64,000 nucleotides of DNA from contig NZ_CP031223.1 in assembly GCF_008973485.1 (NCBI RefSeq), positions 868,001 through 932,000 of the forward strand. The letters run 5' to 3'. A model generated the notes under the pieces. It searched no databases. It was given only the letters and a program-made list of their open reading frames with translations, and was not told the DNA's origin. A program made the translations under genes and the position numbers. This stretch comes from Psychrobacillus glaciei. Its GTDB lineage: Bacteria; Bacillota; Bacilli; Bacillales_A; Planococcaceae. This document shows, in pieces, positions 53,620 through 63,000 of the stretch (positions within the stretch are counted from its first letter, which is position 1; each line of letters opens with the position of its first letter).

Positions 53620-56600
53620 TTGTTGAAATTAAGAAGAATCTTGCTAATGACATTAGTTTTTATGTTGTCATTTAGTAACGTTGCATTCGGAATGGGTACG
53701 GTTTCAAATGCGAAGAGTAAGGTTAACTTGCCTACGCTTCAAATACAAAAACCAGAACATAATATTCCAGAAAGACTGGTAGATCCAGAAAATCCAGACG
53801 AAAAAGTCCGGATTATAGTAGAGCTTACTAATGCTCCAACGATTGAAAAAGCAACAAAAAAAGGTGTACTTTATAAGGAATTAAACTCTTCAGATCGTAA
53901 GAGTTTAGAAGCAACTGTTACAAAAGAACAAGTTGATGTGCAAAGTACTATTACACAAGAAGCACCAACTATTGAATACTTAGAAAATTTTACAACCGTC
54001 TTTAATGGTTTTTCTGCTGAGGTTGAAGCGAAGTATGTAGATCAAATAGCGTCTATTCCAGGTGTAAAAGCTGTCTATGAGTCTACTGAATACGATCGCC
54101 CAACTGAAAAGCCAGAAATGATTTATTCGAAAGAATTGGTACAAGCACAACGCGCTTGGAATGAATACGGAGTCAAAGGCGAAGGTATGGTAGTAGGTAT
54201 TATCGATACTGGTATAGACCCAAGTCATAAAGATATGATCTTAACAGATAATGCAAAAGGGATAATTACAAAAGCAAAAGTAAATCAGCTATTAGCTGAT
54301 GGAACAATTGAAAAAGGTCAGTTTTATACAGCGAAAGTGCCGTTTGGTTATAACTATATGGACGGTAATAACCAAATATTAGACCTAGGCCCTGATGCTT
54401 CTATGCATGGTATGCATGTAGCTGGTACTGTAGGTGCTAATGGTAATGAAGAAAACGGAGGAATAAAAGGTGTTGCACCGGAAGCACAACTTTTAGCATT
54501 AAAAGTTTTCGGTAATGATCCTGGGTATCCTTCAACTTTTGGAGACATTTATGTTAAAGCTATCGATGATGCAATTAAACTTGGAGTGGATGTTCTAAAC
54601 ATGTCTCTAGGTTCTACTGCAGGTTTTGTGGATGCAAGTAATCCAGAGCAACAGGCAGTAAAAAGAGCAACAGATAATGGGGTTCTAGTTGCAATTTCAG
54701 CAGGTAACTCAGATATGTTCGGTTCAGGAACATTTTATCCATATGCTGAAAACCAAGATTATGCGCTAACAGGATCTCCAAGTGTATCTTATAATTCTTT
54801 TGGTGTTGCTTCATTTGAAAATAGTGTAATCACAGCATATAGTTTCGATTATCATTTTGATAAAGTTAAATCTGGTAGTGCACTTTATTTACTATCAAAT
54901 GATGCGGATCCAATGAAAACTTTAGCAAAACCTACAGCAATAGTGGATGCGGGTATTGGAAATCCGCAAGATTTTGTAGGAAAAGATTTCAAAGGCAAAA
55001 TTGCTTTAATTAGTCGTGGTACGATTGATTTTGTATCAAAAGGAAAAAATGCACAAGCGGCAGGTGCAATAGGAGTTATTGTTTATAACAACACAGCGGG
55101 AACAATTAATATGGCATCAGATCCTGCAATTAAAATTCCTTATATGTCGGCGCTTCAAGCAGATGGATTGAAATTAAAAGCAGCGTTAGATAGTGGTAAA
55201 GCTGTTGCTGTTTCATTTGAAGGGAACTTTGTGGAAACTAAAAATGATAAAGCTGGGAAAATGAGTGATTTCACTTCCTGGGGTCCTACACCAAACCTAG
55301 ATTTCAAACCTGAGATTACAGCTCCAGGTGGAAATATTTTCTCAACATTAAATGATAATAAATATGGTTTAATGAGTGGTACTTCCATGGCAGCACCACA
55401 TGTTTCTGGAGGTACGGCATTAATTTTAGAACGTGTGAATAAAGAGTTTAAGTTATCAGGGTTTAACAGAGTTCAATTGGCGAAGAATTTGTTAATGAAT
55501 ACGTCGAAACCTGTAGAATTTAAAAAAGGTGAATTTGTATCACCTCGTCGTCAAGGTTCAGGTTTAATGCAACTTGCTAATGCACTTTCTACAGATGTTG
55601 TCGTTACTAATAAGGCAACAGGTGAAGCAAAAGTAGCGCTGAAAGAAATTAAAGATAACAAGATTTCTTTCACATTAGAAGCGAAAAACTTTTCTAAGAA
55701 TGAGAAAAAGTATGATGTCAAGGTTGCAGTGCAAACGGATAATATTACAAAAGCCAGTGGTGTAATGGTGACTGTACCAAATCAAATTGGTTCGATTGTT
55801 GTAACTGACGATGTTTCAATCAAAACATTAGATAAACTAGTAATTCCAGCAAATAGTACTAAGACATTTGATGTAGAAATTGATATTTCAGAACTTGAAG
55901 AGCTGAAAGAGTATTTCACAAACGGCTTCTTCGTGGACGGTTTTGTTACATTGACTGATTCAAATGAAGCTATTACTGGAAACGTTCCATTAACTGTTCC
56001 GTTCTTCGGTTTCAACGGCAAATGGGATGAGGCTCCAATCTTTGATTACTTTGCATGGGAAGATATGTCATATTGGGGAATGACTGCTTTGGCAGATGAG
56101 CAAGGTAACTTTATTGATGGTGGAGGTAATTTTGACCCAACTCGTTTTGGTTTCTCTCCAAACGGTGATGGAGTTCGTGACAAAGCGATTCCGGTATTCT
56201 CCCTATTCCGAAATGCAAAAGAGTTAAAAGTACAAGTATTGGATAGTACAGGAAAAGTGGTTCGTACAATACGAACTGCAAAAGATTTAACAAAAAATTA
56301 TATTCTAAAAAGTTCTTACCGATACAACACAAATTACGGTTGGGATGGAAAGATTAATAATAAGATTGCGCCTGACGGGGACTACTTCATTCAATTAAGT
56401 GGTGTCGTAGATTTTGAAGGTGCCAACTGGCAATCAATCCAATTCCCGGTGAAAGTGGATACTATTGCACCAACTGCTGAGGTTACTTTCGACCAAGAAA
56501 CAAATAAAGTATCAGTTTCTGACTTTAAAGATAATGAAGGTGGTACTGGGGCGGAATATTGGGAATTATATGTTAATGGAAAATTAAAATCAAGTTCACT

Positions 56601-58503
56601 TTCTGTTGACATAAATGAGTTTGTGATTGATACACCTTTGATAAATAAAGACCGTATTACTGTAAAAGTTGTGGACGCTGCAAGCAACTTTACTGAGTAT
56701 AAATTTGCAATTACAAGTGAAGAAGAAACAACGCATCCTGTCATTTTTATCAAGAGTCCAGAGTTCCATGATGCGTATGATACGAATGAAGTAGAAGTTA
56801 ACGGTTATGTCGAAGACGATTCAAATATTGTTTCTGTTACAGTAAACGACGAAGAAGCAGAATTTGATGGAGTGAACTTCTCTCATACTTTGACTTTAGA
56901 AGATGGAGTGAAGGATATAAGAGTAGCAGCAATCGACGAATTTGGAAATGAAATGCAAATTACTCGTAAGATATTTGTCGATACTCAAGTTCCAACCATT
57001 TCTGTTAAGAACAATTACCCAAGTAGTACAACGAAAGACACTGTAAAAGTTAATGTAAATATTGGGGATAACTTCGATCAAATTCGTTTGTTAGTGAATG
57101 GAGATGAAAGATTCTCTCGTGACCTTTCTGAACCTTATGCGATGAACGGATTTAAAAAAGACTTAGATCTTGATCTTTCCCTTGTAGATGGCGATAATGA
57201 ATTTATTTTTGAAGTGGAAGATTTAGTTGGTCATATTTCTACACAAACTATTACTATTAAAAAGACAAATGTAGTGGTTGTTAATCCAGGTGGCGGTGGT
57301 GGATCATCTTACCCATCACAACCAAAAGTAGAAGAGATTAAGGCTGAAACTGGATCAACGATTGCCAATACAACGGTTAAGCGTACTACAGAATTAAATG
57401 GAACTGTAAAAGATTCAGTAACTCTAATTGCGCAAAATGTAAAAGATTCGATAAATAAATTAAAAGAACAAAACCAAGATACTGCTAGAATCATAATTTC
57501 AGACAATGAAGATAAAGTAGATGAAGTTAATGTAGAGATTCCAAAAGACGCAGTAAATGCATTTGCTGAAGGTAAAGCAAATCTAGAAATTTTCACAGCA
57601 AATGGCCATATCTATATTCCACAAACTTCGATGAAAGATTTCGGAAAAGATCTCAACTTCCGTGTCGTTCCGATGAAAGAGGAAGCGAAGAAAAATGTGG
57701 TCGAAGAAAGAGCTAAAAAAGACACATTAGTACAAAAAGTAGTTGGGAATAAAAAAGTAAACTTATTAGGACGTCCAATGGAAATTGAAACGAATATGCA
57801 AAATCGTTCGGTCGACTTAACATTACCGCTTCCAAAAAATGCTACACAAGAACAACTAGATAACTTAGCTATTTTCATCGAACATAGCGATGGAACAAAA
57901 GAGCTAGTTCAAGGAAAATTAGTAGAGTATGAAAAAGATACAAAAGGAATCCAATTTACGGTTAACAAATTCTCTACCTTTACGATTTTGTACGCAGAAG
58001 GTGCAGCGAAGTATTTTGCTCAGCACTCATGTGACGAAAATGCGAAAGCTACTTGCCTGCAAGTGAACAAAACAACACCTATGTACGTATTAGAAAATAA
58101 TCGTTTGAAAAAAGTAGGCGAAGCAGTAAAAGGGCAAAATCTAGCGGTTAAACAAACGATTTCTCCGATGCTTGGTCTAGGTGGAAACATCTGGTTAGAA
58201 AGAACAGCAGCCATTTCTTACGAAACACCTTCGAAAGAAATGATCGCTAAAAACCAATTACCAGCGAACAAACGAACAAAACAAATGTGGAAAGGCCTTG
58301 AGCTAACTCCAGGCCAAATTGGTAAAGTTACTGTTCTTCAAGACACAGTTATTTGGGAATCCATTGACAAAACAACGAAACTACCAAGAGTCTTGAAAAA
58401 AGGCGAACAATATCGAGTATATCGCTATGTTCCAGGTATGTATCAAATCGGCGATAATCAATATATCGTTCAAGATTCAAACGTTGTACTGATCAAAAAA
58501 TAA
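53620..58503 (+). CDS. Giant secreted subtilase 3 (lactocepin/Vpr-like catalytic half, same C-terminal module)
   Basis: 1627 aa, TTG start after AAGGGGGAAA. Signal peptide (about 1-24), propeptide (about 60-165), then an S8 domain of another subgroup than proteases 1 and 2: Asp196 (GIIDTGIDPSHKDM), His263 (MHGMHVAGT, Met replacing the usual Thr) and Ser589 (SGTSMAAPHVSGG), with an inserted PA domain (IALISRGTIDFVSKG). Fibronectin-like (Fn3_5-type) and lactocepin-type beta domains follow (about 670-1220; FSPNGDGVRDKAIPVF). There are no Big_2 repeats. A hinge (PGGGGGSSYPSQPK) joins it to the same C-terminal module as in the two preceding genes, nearly identical in DNA to that of protease 2. Probably a cell-envelope or secreted protease. 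Confidence 0.92.
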   Translation: MLKLRRILLMTLVFMLSFSNVAFGMGTVSNAKSKVNLPTLQIQKPEHNIPERLVDPENPDEKVRIIVELTNAPTIEKATKKGVLYKELNSSDRKSLEATVTKEQVDVQSTITQEAPTIEYLENFTTVFNGFSAEVEAKYVDQIASIPGVKAVYESTEYDRPTEKPEMIYSKELVQAQRAWNEYGVKGEGMVVGIIDTGIDPSHKDMILTDNAKGIITKAKVNQLLADGTIEKGQFYTAKVPFGYNYMDGNNQILDLGPDASMHGMHVAGTVGANGNEENGGIKGVAPEAQLLALKVFGNDPGYPSTFGDIYVKAIDDAIKLGVDVLNMSLGSTAGFVDASNPEQQAVKRATDNGVLVAISAGNSDMFGSGTFYPYAENQDYALTGSPSVSYNSFGVASFENSVITAYSFDYHFDKVKSGSALYLLSNDADPMKTLAKPTAIVDAGIGNPQDFVGKDFKGKIALISRGTIDFVSKGKNAQAAGAIGVIVYNNTAGTINMASDPAIKIPYMSALQADGLKLKAALDSGKAVAVSFEGNFVETKNDKAGKMSDFTSWGPTPNLDFKPEITAPGGNIFSTLNDNKYGLMSGTSMAAPHVSGGTALILERVNKEFKLSGFNRVQLAKNLLMNTSKPVEFKKGEFVSPRRQGSGLMQLANALSTDVVVTNKATGEAKVALKEIKDNKISFTLEAKNFSKNEKKYDVKVAVQTDNITKASGVMVTVPNQIGSIVVTDDVSIKTLDKLVIPANSTKTFDVEIDISELEELKEYFTNGFFVDGFVTLTDSNEAITGNVPLTVPFFGFNGKWDEAPIFDYFAWEDMSYWGMTALADEQGNFIDGGGNFDPTRFGFSPNGDGVRDKAIPVFSLFRNAKELKVQVLDSTGKVVRTIRTAKDLTKNYILKSSYRYNTNYGWDGKINNKIAPDGDYFIQLSGVVDFEGANWQSIQFPVKVDTIAPTAEVTFDQETNKVSVSDFKDNEGGTGAEYWELYVNGKLKSSSLSVDINEFVIDTPLINKDRITVKVVDAASNFTEYKFAITSEEETTHPVIFIKSPEFHDAYDTNEVEVNGYVEDDSNIVSVTVNDEEAEFDGVNFSHTLTLEDGVKDIRVAAIDEFGNEMQITRKIFVDTQVPTISVKNNYPSSTTKDTVKVNVNIGDNFDQIRLLVNGDERFSRDLSEPYAMNGFKKDLDLDLSLVDGDNEFIFEVEDLVGHISTQTITIKKTNVVVVNPGGGGGSSYPSQPKVEEIKAETGSTIANTTVKRTTELNGTVKDSVTLIAQNVKDSINKLKEQNQDTARIIISDNEDKVDEVNVEIPKDAVNAFAEGKANLEIFTANGHIYIPQTSMKDFGKDLNFRVVPMKEEAKKNVVEERAKKDTLVQKVVGNKKVNLLGRPMEIETNMQNRSVDLTLPLPKNATQEQLDNLAIFIEHSDGTKELVQGKLVEYEKDTKGIQFTVNKFSTFTILYAEGAAKYFAQHSCDENAKATCLQVNKTTPMYVLENNRLKKVGEAVKGQNLAVKQTISPMLGLGGNIWLERTAAISYETPSKEMIAKNQLPANKRTKQMWKGLELTPGQIGKVTVLQDTVIWESIDKTTKLPRVLKKGEQYRVYRYVPGMYQIGDNQYIVQDSNVVLIKK

Positions 58504-58521
58504 ATAAAAAGTAGTAACATA

Positions 58522-58568
58522 AAAAAAGGCGTTCCTAGCGAAATTAATCAATCTAGGAGCGCTTTTTT
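58522..58568 (+). terminator. Terminator of protease 3
   Basis: Stem GGCGTTCCTAG / CTAGGAGCGCT extended by A/T runs, 20 bp after the stop; related to the GCTCCTAG hairpins after the other proteases. Confidence 0.85.
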
Positions 58569-58570
58569 AT

Positions 58571-58613
58571 TGCAAATACATTACAGGTGCCTGGCACCTG
58601 TAATGTATTTGCG
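58571..58613. repeat. GGTGCCTGGCACC palindrome P3
   Basis: Twenty consecutive Watson-Crick pairs (58572-58591 with 58593-58612) around a central T, plus an outer G-T pair. The core matches P1 and P2, but the outer arm GCAAATACA differs from both and is matched by its own complement. Confidence 0.85.
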
Positions 58614-58643
58614 ATATTTAATAAAGCTAGTTATAGAATTAAA

Positions 58644-58681
58644 AAAATCTCCTTCAGTGATTAGAGACTGAAGGAGATTTT
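58644..58681 (-). terminator. Terminator of the HupE/UreJ-like gene
   Basis: 15-bp stem AAAATCTCCTTCAGT / ACTGAAGGAGATTTT with a T run in the minus direction, about 25 bp after the stop of the minus-strand gene. Confidence 0.85.
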
Positions 58682-58704
58682 CTTTTGTTAAAAGGTCCGT
58701 GTAT

Positions 58705-59859
58705 TTAGAAAAATAATTGATTAAATAAGAAGTATGCACCACCTATTACAATTACCGCAGAAAGAACTTGAACTAATTTCAACGAGTTTTTCTGTTTATG
58801 TAAATAGAATAGTATAGGTAGACATACTAAGACAATTGAAAGTTGAATGACCTCAATGCCAACATTGAAACTAACTAATGCAACTGCTAAGTGACTTTTT
58901 GGTAATGCCATTTCTTTTAATAAATCTGCAAACCCTAATCCGTGAATTAACCCAAATGCAAAGGTAATACCCCATCGGTGTTGAATTTTCTTGCGGAAGA
59001 TATTTTCCAATGCCACATACACAATACTTAATGCAATGACTGATTCTACAAATAAAGATGGTAAATTTACAATATCTAAAACCGATAAACTTAAAGTAAT
59101 ACTATGAGCAACCGTAAATGCAGTAACGATTCCAATATATTGTTTCAATGTTTGTTTTCTTAAAAGTAATGCGATTAAGAATAAAAGATGATCGTAACCT
59201 GTTAATATGTGCAACATCCCTAATTTGAAAAAGGAAAACCAAGAAGAATTAGATTTGTGTACTGGAGTAGGTGTACTGGCATCTCCTTCGCCTTGTGGAA
59301 TTTGTTCCTCAGCAAGTAGCATTGTCCAACTGCGTTCATTCCCTTGTAAAACCGCTTCTGTTTTTTGGTCTCCATATGCAACTGTTACCAGGTTAACGTA
59401 GTTTGTATTCGAATCATTCACATATAAACCATCCGTTAATATAATTGTGTCTCCTGACAAGAATCCATCATATGTAAACGTCAATTTAAGAAATTGCTTA
59501 TTATCCTTTTCAACTAACTCCATCTTTTCAAGAGTAGGTGTCATTTCATTGGCACCTTTATCTAGTGCAAGGGACTCTGTAACAAGTTCCTCTATATGAT
59601 GCTCGTTCTCATCCAGTTCACTTTTTTCAAGTTTACTGTCTTTATTTAAATCTACTTCGTTTATTAATTCAATGATCGACTGGGTATCGATAATAAACGT
59701 CATTTCTGTTTTTTCATTTGATATTTTCAAATCTGTGTAACTAGCACTATATGGATGAGCGAAGGTAGAAAGTGGAGCTACAGTCATAAATAAAATGAAG
59801 ATGATAAAAGAACGAAATATTAGCTTTCTTGGACTGCGTTTTTTACTATTTGTTATCAA
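58705..59859 (-). CDS. HupE/UreJ-family membrane protein with secreted EF-hand-like domain
   Basis: 384 aa. TTG start after GAGGAGGA. A signal-anchor or signal peptide (about 15-34) is followed by an extracellular domain (about 35-205) containing an EF-hand-like loop, DLNKDSKLEKSE, with acidic or Asn residues at positions 1, 3, 5 and 12. The C-terminal half has about six membrane spans with the HupE/UreJ signature LGMLHILTGYDHLLFLIALL, then VTAFTVAHSITLSLS and FGLIHGLGFADLL, rich in His/Asp. Family members are linked to nickel/cobalt uptake for hydrogenase or urease, but no such enzymes are near, so the metal and role are open. It has its own terminator. Confidence 0.82.
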   Translation of the reverse strand: MITNSKKRSPRKLIFRSFIIFILFMTVAPLSTFAHPYSASYTDLKISNEKTEMTFIIDTQSIIELINEVDLNKDSKLEKSELDENEHHIEELVTESLALDKGANEMTPTLEKMELVEKDNKQFLKLTFTYDGFLSGDTIILTDGLYVNDSNTNYVNLVTVAYGDQKTEAVLQGNERSWTMLLAEEQIPQGEGDASTPTPVHKSNSSWFSFFKLGMLHILTGYDHLLFLIALLLRKQTLKQYIGIVTAFTVAHSITLSLSVLDIVNLPSLFVESVIALSIVYVALENIFRKKIQHRWGITFAFGLIHGLGFADLLKEMALPKSHLAVALVSFNVGIEVIQLSIVLVCLPILFYLHKQKNSLKLVQVLSAVIVIGGAYFLFNQLFF

Positions 59860-60080
59860 ACCGATTCCTCCTCGTACTTTTCAAAATTAAATTAATCTTT
59901 TTCATCCTAACAGTTTTTTTATTGTTTGAGAATCCATGACTTTATTAATTTTTTGTAAAAATTATTAAAGTCAGACATCTTACGAATTAATGCTTTTCAA
60001 CAGCCCAAAAAAAAAGTAAGATATAAATACCTGATAAAGGTACAAGCACTATAATCCTATCAAGGGAAAAGAGGAGATTT

Positions 60081-63000
60081 ATGTACACGAGAACAAAGGG
60101 GAAAAAGCGTTTTACCAGTATTACATTAATACTAGTACTTCTTTTAAGTACTATTTTACCATCAAGCATGATGCCAAGAGCTTCGGCAGAAGAAGTTAAT
60201 ACCAGTGGTATTGCAGATCATGTTGTTATTAGTCAAGTGTATGGTGGGGGAGGAAACAGTGGAGCCACCATCAAAAATGACTTTATTGAACTATACAACC
60301 CGACAAATCAGCCGGTAGACCTTAATGGATGGTCTGTTCAGTATTCGTCCAAAGGCGGTAATGGCTGGACAGAGCCAAATAAAACAGTACTGTCTGGGAC
60401 GATAGTAGCGCATGGATACTATCTAATAAAAGAAGCCGCTGGAACTGGTGGCACTATAGATATTAAAGGGGATGCAACTGGCTCTGCTGCTATGGGAGGT
60501 TCTGATGGAATAGTTGCTTTGGTAAATAGCACAGAACTTCTAACTGGAGTTATCCCTACAGGAACAGTGGATTTAGTTGGTTATGGTGGTGCTTCTGGTT
60601 TTGAGGGATCAGGCCCTACAAAAGCCCCTTCAGCTACAACCTCCGTACACCGCAGACCATATGCAAATATGGCGATTACACCTGGACTAGGAAACAGTTG
60701 GGATACAGATGACAATGCTGGGGATTTTGTAACCGGAACTCCAACTCCACGTAACACAGAAAGTCCAACAGAAGAATTTAAGTTAAACGAAAGCATTCAA
60801 CCGATTGCTGATCGTATTTTCTTTCAACAATCAGATACAAACATTGTTACAGTTGTTTCTGCAGAAGGAACAGTCCCAAATAGCGCAGTCGTGTCTTTTT
60901 ATGAAACACCAACAAGTGGGGCTGGCGTTTTAGGTACAACAACTGCTACAGCAAATGGTTCATTCAGTGTATCTTTCGATGCAATGAAAGTACTTCCAAT
61001 TTTATATGTTACCGCAACTGAAACAGACAAGCCTGAAAGTAAAGTAACGGCGGTTATTGCTGCAACAGCAACAAATCCTCTTACACAATCTGGGTTAAGC
61101 TACAATAAAGATGCCAATGGTGTAGGAACAATATACGGAACGAAAGCAGCACTGGCAAAAGCACGTATTTTTGCCTACAAAAATAACAACGCAAAACTAG
61201 AAGACCGATTATTACCAACTGATAACCAACCCGTAATCGCAGATGCATCTGGAAATTTCGAAATGAAATTCAATAATGCACCTGACACGGTCTATGTAAC
61301 ACAACAAAATTATACAGCTACAGGAATTATGTTAGAGAGTTCTACGGTTTCTATAACAAAGCCGTCATCTGATGTAATTACTAAGATTAATACTGTTCGT
61401 GATTTCGATAGTAATGGTAAACCTTTGAATCTGAATAAATTTTTCACAATCGAAGGTGTTGTAACCATTGAAAATGGTATTCTCGGTACACAAAAAAGTA
61501 ATTATTATATACAAGATGAAACAGCAGGAATAAATATTTATGGAAGCTTTGATCATAAGATTGATATTAAGCGTGGAGATAAGGTACGTGTAACTGGGAA
61601 AGTGCTTATTTACAATGGTTTATTAGAATTTGAAGCAACAGCTGTTACAAAACTAGCAGCAGGTGAACCACTTCCAGAACCAAAATCTATTTCTATAATG
61701 GACATGAATACATTTGCTAAAATAGAACCACTGGAAGGTAGTTTAGCTACTGTTAGTGGTAAAGTAACAAGTTCCGTCCTTTCTGGAACAGGGTACAATG
61801 TAACAATTGCAGACGAAAACGCAAAAACGACTTTATTACGTGTAATGACGGCTACAAAAATTAACATGGAAAAAGATATTGTCGTAAACAAAAGTTATAC
61901 ATTCACTGGAATTGTAAGCCAATATACTACTAATGCAAATCCAACAAACGGGTATCAGTTATTCCCTCGTGATGTAAAAGATATAGCACCAATTCTTGGG
62001 TTAACACATATACCAATGAAAGAAGCTTACAGTGATACAAGTATTTCTTTTGAGGCATTTGCAGACGGGGCACAATCCGTTACGCTTTATTACCGAAATG
62101 CTGGCGATAGCTCTTTCCTATCAATATCAATGAGCGATGATACACAAGGAAGATATACTGCTACACTTGCTTCAACTAATTTCACAAAAGATTCATTTGA
62201 GTATTATATCGAAGCTTCTGCAGGAGATAAAGTTAGATCTGCTGGTACGAAAGAAGATCCTTATGTAGTTACTCTAGTTGCAGATAAAATTGGACCTACA
62301 TTTGCGGCAGAAATCCCTGTAGATACAGGAAAAGTGGAAAGCCCACGCCCTGAAATTTCTGTTGTCATGGAAGATCCAAGTGGTGTAGATAGTGAATCTA
62401 TTAAAATCTTAGTAGATAATCAAGACGTAACTAGTGATGCAACTGTCTCAAAGACACAAGTGAAATACTTACCAACTGCAGATTTAGCTTTAGGTAAACA
62501 CACGGTGAAAGTTACAGCTGCTGATACAAAGGGCAACAAGAGCACAAAAGAATGGACGTTTGAAGTTGTACCTCGCTTCACTGGTGGAAATCATTACAGA
62601 GGTACGACGCATAATCATACGAATATTTCACATGATGCTGCTGGCGGACCAGAAGATGCACTAAAAGCAGCGAAAAAATATAAATATGATTACTTTGCTT
62701 TCTCTGATCATTCCCATGATATCGACCCAGAATTATTAGGGCAAGATACAGTGGATCATAAAGGCCAACCAGAGCGTACTGGTGGGGCTGATTGGAAACA
62801 AACGAAAGATCTTGCAAAAAAATATACAAAAGACGGTGAATATGTCGTATTCCCTGCATTTGAAATGACTTCCACTACATGGGGACATTCAAACGTATTC
62901 GGAACAGATAATTTTATAGACAGAAATATTAACGGTAAACAGTACCAAGATTTAAGCAAATACTATGCTTGGGTATTAACATATGACGATGTCGTTGCAC

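Noticed and set aside
42776..58214. Numerous minus-strand open frames within the three protease genes
   Set aside because: They are antisense shadows of strongly coding plus-strand genes; several recur only because the C-terminal module is repeated.
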